Assembly (NCBI GenBank): GCA_002683195.1
Contig: NYSW01000046.1
Span: 43,816-52,021, forward strand
DNA from: Phycisphaerae bacterium
Lineage (GTDB): Bacteria; Planctomycetota; Phycisphaerae; Phycisphaerales; SM1A02
Direction of reading: 5' to 3'
Length of the DNA stretch: 8,206 nt
The number at the start of each line of letters is the position of its first letter. The stretch's first letter is position 1. The notes beneath the pieces were generated by a model that saw only the letters and a program-made list of their open reading frames with translations, searched no databases and was not told the DNA's origin. Of the stretch, positions 5,998-8,206 are shown piece after piece. The position numbers were made by a program, and so were the translations under genes.

Positions 5998-6879
5998 TCA
6001 ACGCCGACGGCGAAGGCGGATCATGGCGGCCGCCAGAGGCAGGACAGCCATACCGACCGGCCCGGGCACCACCGACATTCCCGCGGTCTGGAATCCCACG
6101 GTCACCTGAACCCATTCCGCGGTCGGTGCGATCTCGTTCAATCGAAGCTGGAATCCGGTGAAGTCGAAGGAGTCGACCTCCAAACCCAGCGTGATGATGT
6201 CAAGGCCGTCGAGAACGCCCCCGGGCATCGGAGCCGACAGATCCGGAGCCTGATCCTGATCGATGGTTCCGTCTCCCCCGACATCATTGCCACCACCATT
6301 TCCGGCGTCATCATCTCCACCGTTGCCATCATTGCCATCGCCCCCTCCATTGCCGCCTCCATCGGGCCACCCGGTGAAACTCATGGTCAGACTTCCACCG
6401 TCTCCCAGTGAGATCCACATCGCCGAGGAATCATTGGATCCGTGCTCGAAGTCGACCATCGCGACCTCCGCCGCCAGCGCGTCGCTGGAGTGGTCGGCGT
6501 AGATCGAATTGATGCCTTCGTAGTCGTATTGGACCGACAGGCCTTCGGGAGATCCCGCGACCGCGAAGAGATCGATGTCCGCGCCGGGATTCGTGTTGTA
6601 GAAGTTGCAGCCCGGATCCTCGATCCGGATCCACGAGATGCTCAATCCCGGATTCTGCTGGATCAAACCCGCGAGATCGACGGTGGCGACCGACTTTTCG
6701 ATCGCATCCCCTTCCACATCGGATCCCATCAGATCACCGTGATCTCCCTGGTACTCGTAACCACTGGTCCCGGCTCCGAACCGGAAACTGCCCAGGTCGA
6801 GTTCGACCACGTCGGCATGGAGGCTTGATGCCATCGTGGCACCGGCGATCAGCGAGATGTACAGCCCTCGAATCTTCAT
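5998..6879 (-). CDS. Secreted protein with Gly/Asp/Asn-rich linker and PEP-CTERM-like C-terminal sorting signal
   Basis: 293 residues; I do not recognise a specific family for the body. The N-terminus is a Sec signal peptide (MKIRGLYISLIAGATMASSLHA, probable cleavage before DVVELD at about 22/23). Residues 23-171 look beta-rich and are followed by a linker of Gly, Asn and Asp (about 173-205), then a second short beta-rich part (206-268). The end, VVPGPVGMAVLPLAAAMIRLRRRR (270-293), has the three-part layout of PEP-CTERM signals: a Pro-containing motif, a hydrophobic helix and an arginine cluster. Here the motif is VPGP rather than VPEP, a variant frequent in planctomycete-type annotations. 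Such proteins are processed by exosortase and placed on the surface or in extracellular matrix; no exosortase is in the window. A good ribosome binding site precedes the ATG. The single Cys91 has no obvious partner. Confidence 0.85.
   Translation of the reverse strand: MKIRGLYISLIAGATMASSLHADVVELDLGSFRFGAGTSGYEYQGDHGDLMGSDVEGDAIEKSVATVDLAGLIQQNPGLSISWIRIEDPGCNFYNTNPGADIDLFAVAGSPEGLSVQYDYEGINSIYADHSSDALAAEVAMVDFEHGSNDSSAMWISLGDGGSLTMSFTGWPDGGGNGGGDGNDGNGGDDDAGNGGGNDVGGDGTIDQDQAPDLSAPMPGGVLDGLDIITLGLEVDSFDFTGFQLRLNEIAPTAEWVQVTVGFQTAGMSVVPGPVGMAVLPLAAAMIRLRRRR
6001..6069 (-). other. PEP-CTERM-like sorting signal (VPGP variant)
   Basis: Encodes residues 271-293. VPGP at 271-274 is followed by a hydrophobic stretch of about 13 residues and IRLRRRR at the very end. 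The architecture matches exosortase-processed C-termini; the Glu of the classical VPEP is replaced by Gly. Confidence 0.7.
6265..6363 (-). repeat. Gly/Asn/Asp low-complexity linker in the PEP-CTERM-like protein
   Basis: Residues 173-205 consist almost only of Gly, Asp and Asn in an irregular pattern (for example GGGNGGGDGNDGNGG). The DNA is correspondingly repetitive, with recurring CCATTGCC and CCACC blocks on the plus strand. It separates two beta-rich parts. Asp/Asn-Gly runs like this may be flexible spacers or bind calcium, but no exact RTX nonapeptide array is present. Confidence 0.75.
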
Positions 6880-6886
6880 ATCTTGA

Positions 6887-6893
6887 CCTTTCT
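6887..6893 (-). promoter_or_regulatory. Shine-Dalgarno of the PEP-CTERM-like gene
   Basis: The minus strand reads AGAAAGG, 7 nt before the ATG at 6879. This supports that start. Confidence 0.65.
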
Positions 6894-7110
6894 CTGCGTT
6901 CGACCGGGGATTTCGAATTGCCCGGGCGAATCACGCCAGGCGGGGTCGGTCGGACGGTTCGAACATGCATCCAACTCGCCCTGCCGCCACCTCGTGACCC
7001 CTTCAACCCGTCGGCCGGTGCCAACGGTGCCGATGATGAGGGTCATTCGCCTCCATCGGTTCGGATCACGCCGATTACGCCGATCCAACGACGACCGGGA
7101 ACCGGCGACG

Positions 7111-7116
7111 TACCAT
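7111..7116 (+). promoter_or_regulatory. Possible -10 box (TACCAT) giving a leaderless or near-leaderless transcript
   Basis: TACCAT fits the TANNNT form of a -10 element and ends 7 nt before the ATG at 7124. No Shine-Dalgarno precedes that ATG, and no good -35 box is visible. The arrangement would start transcription at or next to the ATG. A single degenerate hexamer is weak evidence. Confidence 0.25.
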
Positions 7117-7123
7117 CTCCAGC

Positions 7124-8056
7124 ATGCGTGTCGTCAGCCTGCTTCCGTCCGCCACCGAGGTTCTCTGCGCCATCGGTGGCGAATCACTTCTCGTCGGCCG
7201 GAGTCACGAATGTGATCATCCGACCTCCGTCTCCGATCGGCCGGTGTTGACCGCGGCTCGGACTTCCGGAGGGACCAGTGCGGAGATCGACGCCGAAGTC
7301 CGTGCGGTGCTCGATCAGGACGGCGCCGACAACGCCAGCCTCTATCGGCTCGACGTCGATCGCCTGGTCGAACTGGCCCCCGATGTGATTCTCACCCAGG
7401 ATCTCTGCGAGGTCTGCTCCATCGATCTCGCCACCGTTCGCGGGGCGGTCGCCGGCATGGACCCTCGTCCCGAGATCGTGAGCCTTGACCCCAAGACGGT
7501 ATGGGAGGTGCTCGACGATCTGCTTGAAGTCGGTCGCGCCGTCGGCCTCGAACGAGAAGCCGAAGCGGCGATGGTCGCGGCTCGCGAGGCCTACTGGACC
7601 GCCGTTGATTTCGTGAATCCATACGTACCGGGACCCGAGATCCTCTTCCTCGAGTGGATGGATCCTCCGTTCGCCGGCGGGCATTGGACCCCCGCGCTCA
7701 TCGAACACGCGGGTGGCCGGCACTCCCTGAACGCGCCGGGCGCGAAGAGCCGGCAGGTGACCCCCGAAGACATCGTGGCCAGTCAACCAGACCGCATCGT
7801 CATCTGCCCCTGCGGATACGACCTCGATGCCATCCGCCGCGAACTTCCAGCCCTGCAGGCGACCGACTGGTGGAAGGTGCTGCCCGCGGTGGTGGATGGT
7901 GATCCCAACGCCGTCATGCTGGTCGACGGCAATCAGATGTTCAATCGCCCCGGTCCACGGCTGGTCGACGCCTTCCGCTGGCTGGTCGCCTGGATCAACG
8001 ATCGCCCCGAAGTGCATCCTTCCGGGTTTCCCGCGATCCCCGTGTCGACGCTTTGA
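7124..8056 (+). CDS. BtuF-like periplasmic-binding-fold protein without a signal peptide (cobalamin-binding-protein family)
   Basis: 310 residues. It matches the widespread group annotated as cobalamin-binding or ABC substrate-binding protein related to BtuF. It opens directly with the fold's first strand, MRVVSLLPSATEVLCAIG, followed by VGRSHECDHP (24-33), ILTQDLCEVCSI (89-100), LFLEWMDPPFAGGHW (174-188), a second-lobe segment IVICPCGYDLD (225-235) and DGNQMFNRPGPRLVDAFRWL (268-287). There is no signal peptide or lipobox and no in-frame upstream start that would supply one, so the protein is probably cytoplasmic. Cysteines at 30, 95, 98, 228 and 230, with His28, could form a metal or cofactor site. 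No permease or ATPase gene is adjacent, so transport is unproven; a cytosolic corrinoid- or metal-binding role is equally possible. The fold and family are sure; the ligand is not. Confidence 0.85.
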   Translation: MRVVSLLPSATEVLCAIGGESLLVGRSHECDHPTSVSDRPVLTAARTSGGTSAEIDAEVRAVLDQDGADNASLYRLDVDRLVELAPDVILTQDLCEVCSIDLATVRGAVAGMDPRPEIVSLDPKTVWEVLDDLLEVGRAVGLEREAEAAMVAAREAYWTAVDFVNPYVPGPEILFLEWMDPPFAGGHWTPALIEHAGGRHSLNAPGAKSRQVTPEDIVASQPDRIVICPCGYDLDAIRRELPALQATDWWKVLPAVVDGDPNAVMLVDGNQMFNRPGPRLVDAFRWLVAWINDRPEVHPSGFPAIPVSTL

Positions 8057-8206
8057 ATCCGGACGCCCGCGGTTCTCGGAAGTACTGGAACGGCCGGAGG
8101 TGATCACATCGACTGCCCGAACGGCAGTCGCATCCCCTCAAGATCGCGTCAGAGGGGCTAAGAAGCCGCCCCGGTGAACGGCATGACGGTTGCGGATTCA
8201 TGTCTG
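8057..8206. other. Right-end intergenic sequence
   Basis: Apart from the two hairpins nothing convincing is present. A plus-strand frame opens at GTG 8175 or ATG 8184 and runs into the window edge, but only 8-11 codons are visible, so whether a gene starts here cannot be judged. Confidence 0.4.
8110..8157 (+). terminator. Two adjacent hairpins downstream of the BtuF-like gene
   Basis: The first is an 8-bp perfect stem, CGACTGCC (8110-8117) and GGCAGTCG (8123-8130), with a CGAAC loop. The second is a 6-bp stem, CCCCTC (8134-8139) and GAGGGG (8152-8157), with a 12-nt loop. They lie 54 nt after the stop codon, the right place for transcription to end. Neither is followed by a U-run on either strand, so they are not classical intrinsic terminators. 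They could protect the mRNA 3' end or assist factor-dependent termination. Confidence 0.35.

Larger units (their letters stand above)
6880..7123. promoter_or_regulatory. Divergent intergenic region (244 bp)
   Basis: This region separates the minus-strand secretion cluster from the plus-strand BtuF-like gene and should hold promoters for both. Features seen: a GCCCGGGC-centred near-palindrome with ATT/AAT ends (6917-6931), placed in the likely 5' leader of the minus-strand gene; a tandem 9-bp repeat ACGCCGATT/ACGCCGATC (7068-7085); and a TACCAT hexamer (7111-7116) just before the plus-strand ATG. No convincing paired -35/-10 boxes were found on the minus strand. Short open frames here lack coding character. 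Confidence 0.5.

Noticed and set aside
6612..6628. 7-bp inverted repeat CCGGATC/GATCCGG with a 3-nt loop
   Set aside because: It is inside a coding sequence and explained by ordinary codons for Ile-Arg-Ile-Glu-Asp-Pro; no sign of function.
7184..8107. A 307-codon minus-strand open frame antisense to the BtuF-like gene
   Set aside because: It is a mirror of a well-supported gene and has no family signature.
7995..8201. A 68-codon minus-strand open frame at the right end
   Set aside because: It mostly overlaps the BtuF-like gene in antisense and has no ribosome binding site or recognisable content.

Overview
The window (about 8.2 kb, GC-rich) is ordinary bacterial chromosome dominated by one minus-strand gene cluster for a type II secretion system (T2SS). 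No insertion sequence, CRISPR array, tRNA or rRNA was seen. The organism is most likely a Gram-negative (diderm) bacterium of the Planctomycetota, possibly a Phycisphaerae-like marine lineage. That is an inference from the T2SS with a PilM-like protein in the GspL position, the VPGP-type PEP-CTERM tail, the acidic extensions of the pseudopilins and the high GC content. No taxonomic marker gene is present.

Minus strand, in order of transcription (right to left): a secreted or surface protein with a Gly/Asp/Asn-rich linker and a PEP-CTERM-like tail (6879-5998); gspF, the inner-membrane platform (5947-4766); a 165-bp gap; gspG, the major pseudopilin (4600-4094); gspH (4149-3310), gspI (3313-2867), gspJ (2870-2088) and gspK (2091-361), the minor pseudopilins; and the start of a PilM/GspL-like actin-fold protein (320 to beyond the left edge). 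From gspG to gspK every gene overlaps the next: 56 bp for G/H, then 4-bp TTGA, ATGA and ATGA junctions. They are almost certainly one translationally coupled transcript. The order F-G-H-I-J-K-(L) is the classical T2SS order, but gspE and gspD are not upstream of gspF. Their place is taken by the PEP-CTERM-like gene and then a divergent, unrelated gene.

Working model: GspF anchors the assembly platform, GspG polymerises into the pseudopilus, and GspH/I/J/K form its tip. The PilM-like protein would couple the platform to the cytoplasmic ATPase GspE, which must be encoded elsewhere. The PEP-CTERM-like protein may be a cargo or surface protein expressed with the system, though adjacency is the only evidence.

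Plus strand: after a 244-bp divergent intergenic region lies a BtuF-like periplasmic-binding-fold protein (7124-8056) that lacks a signal peptide and has several conserved cysteines. It is followed by 150 bp containing two hairpins and no convincing gene. The most notable points are a hairpin that buries the gspF start codon, an LF-hexapeptide repeat tail on an unusually long GspK, and the company the PEP-CTERM-like gene keeps.
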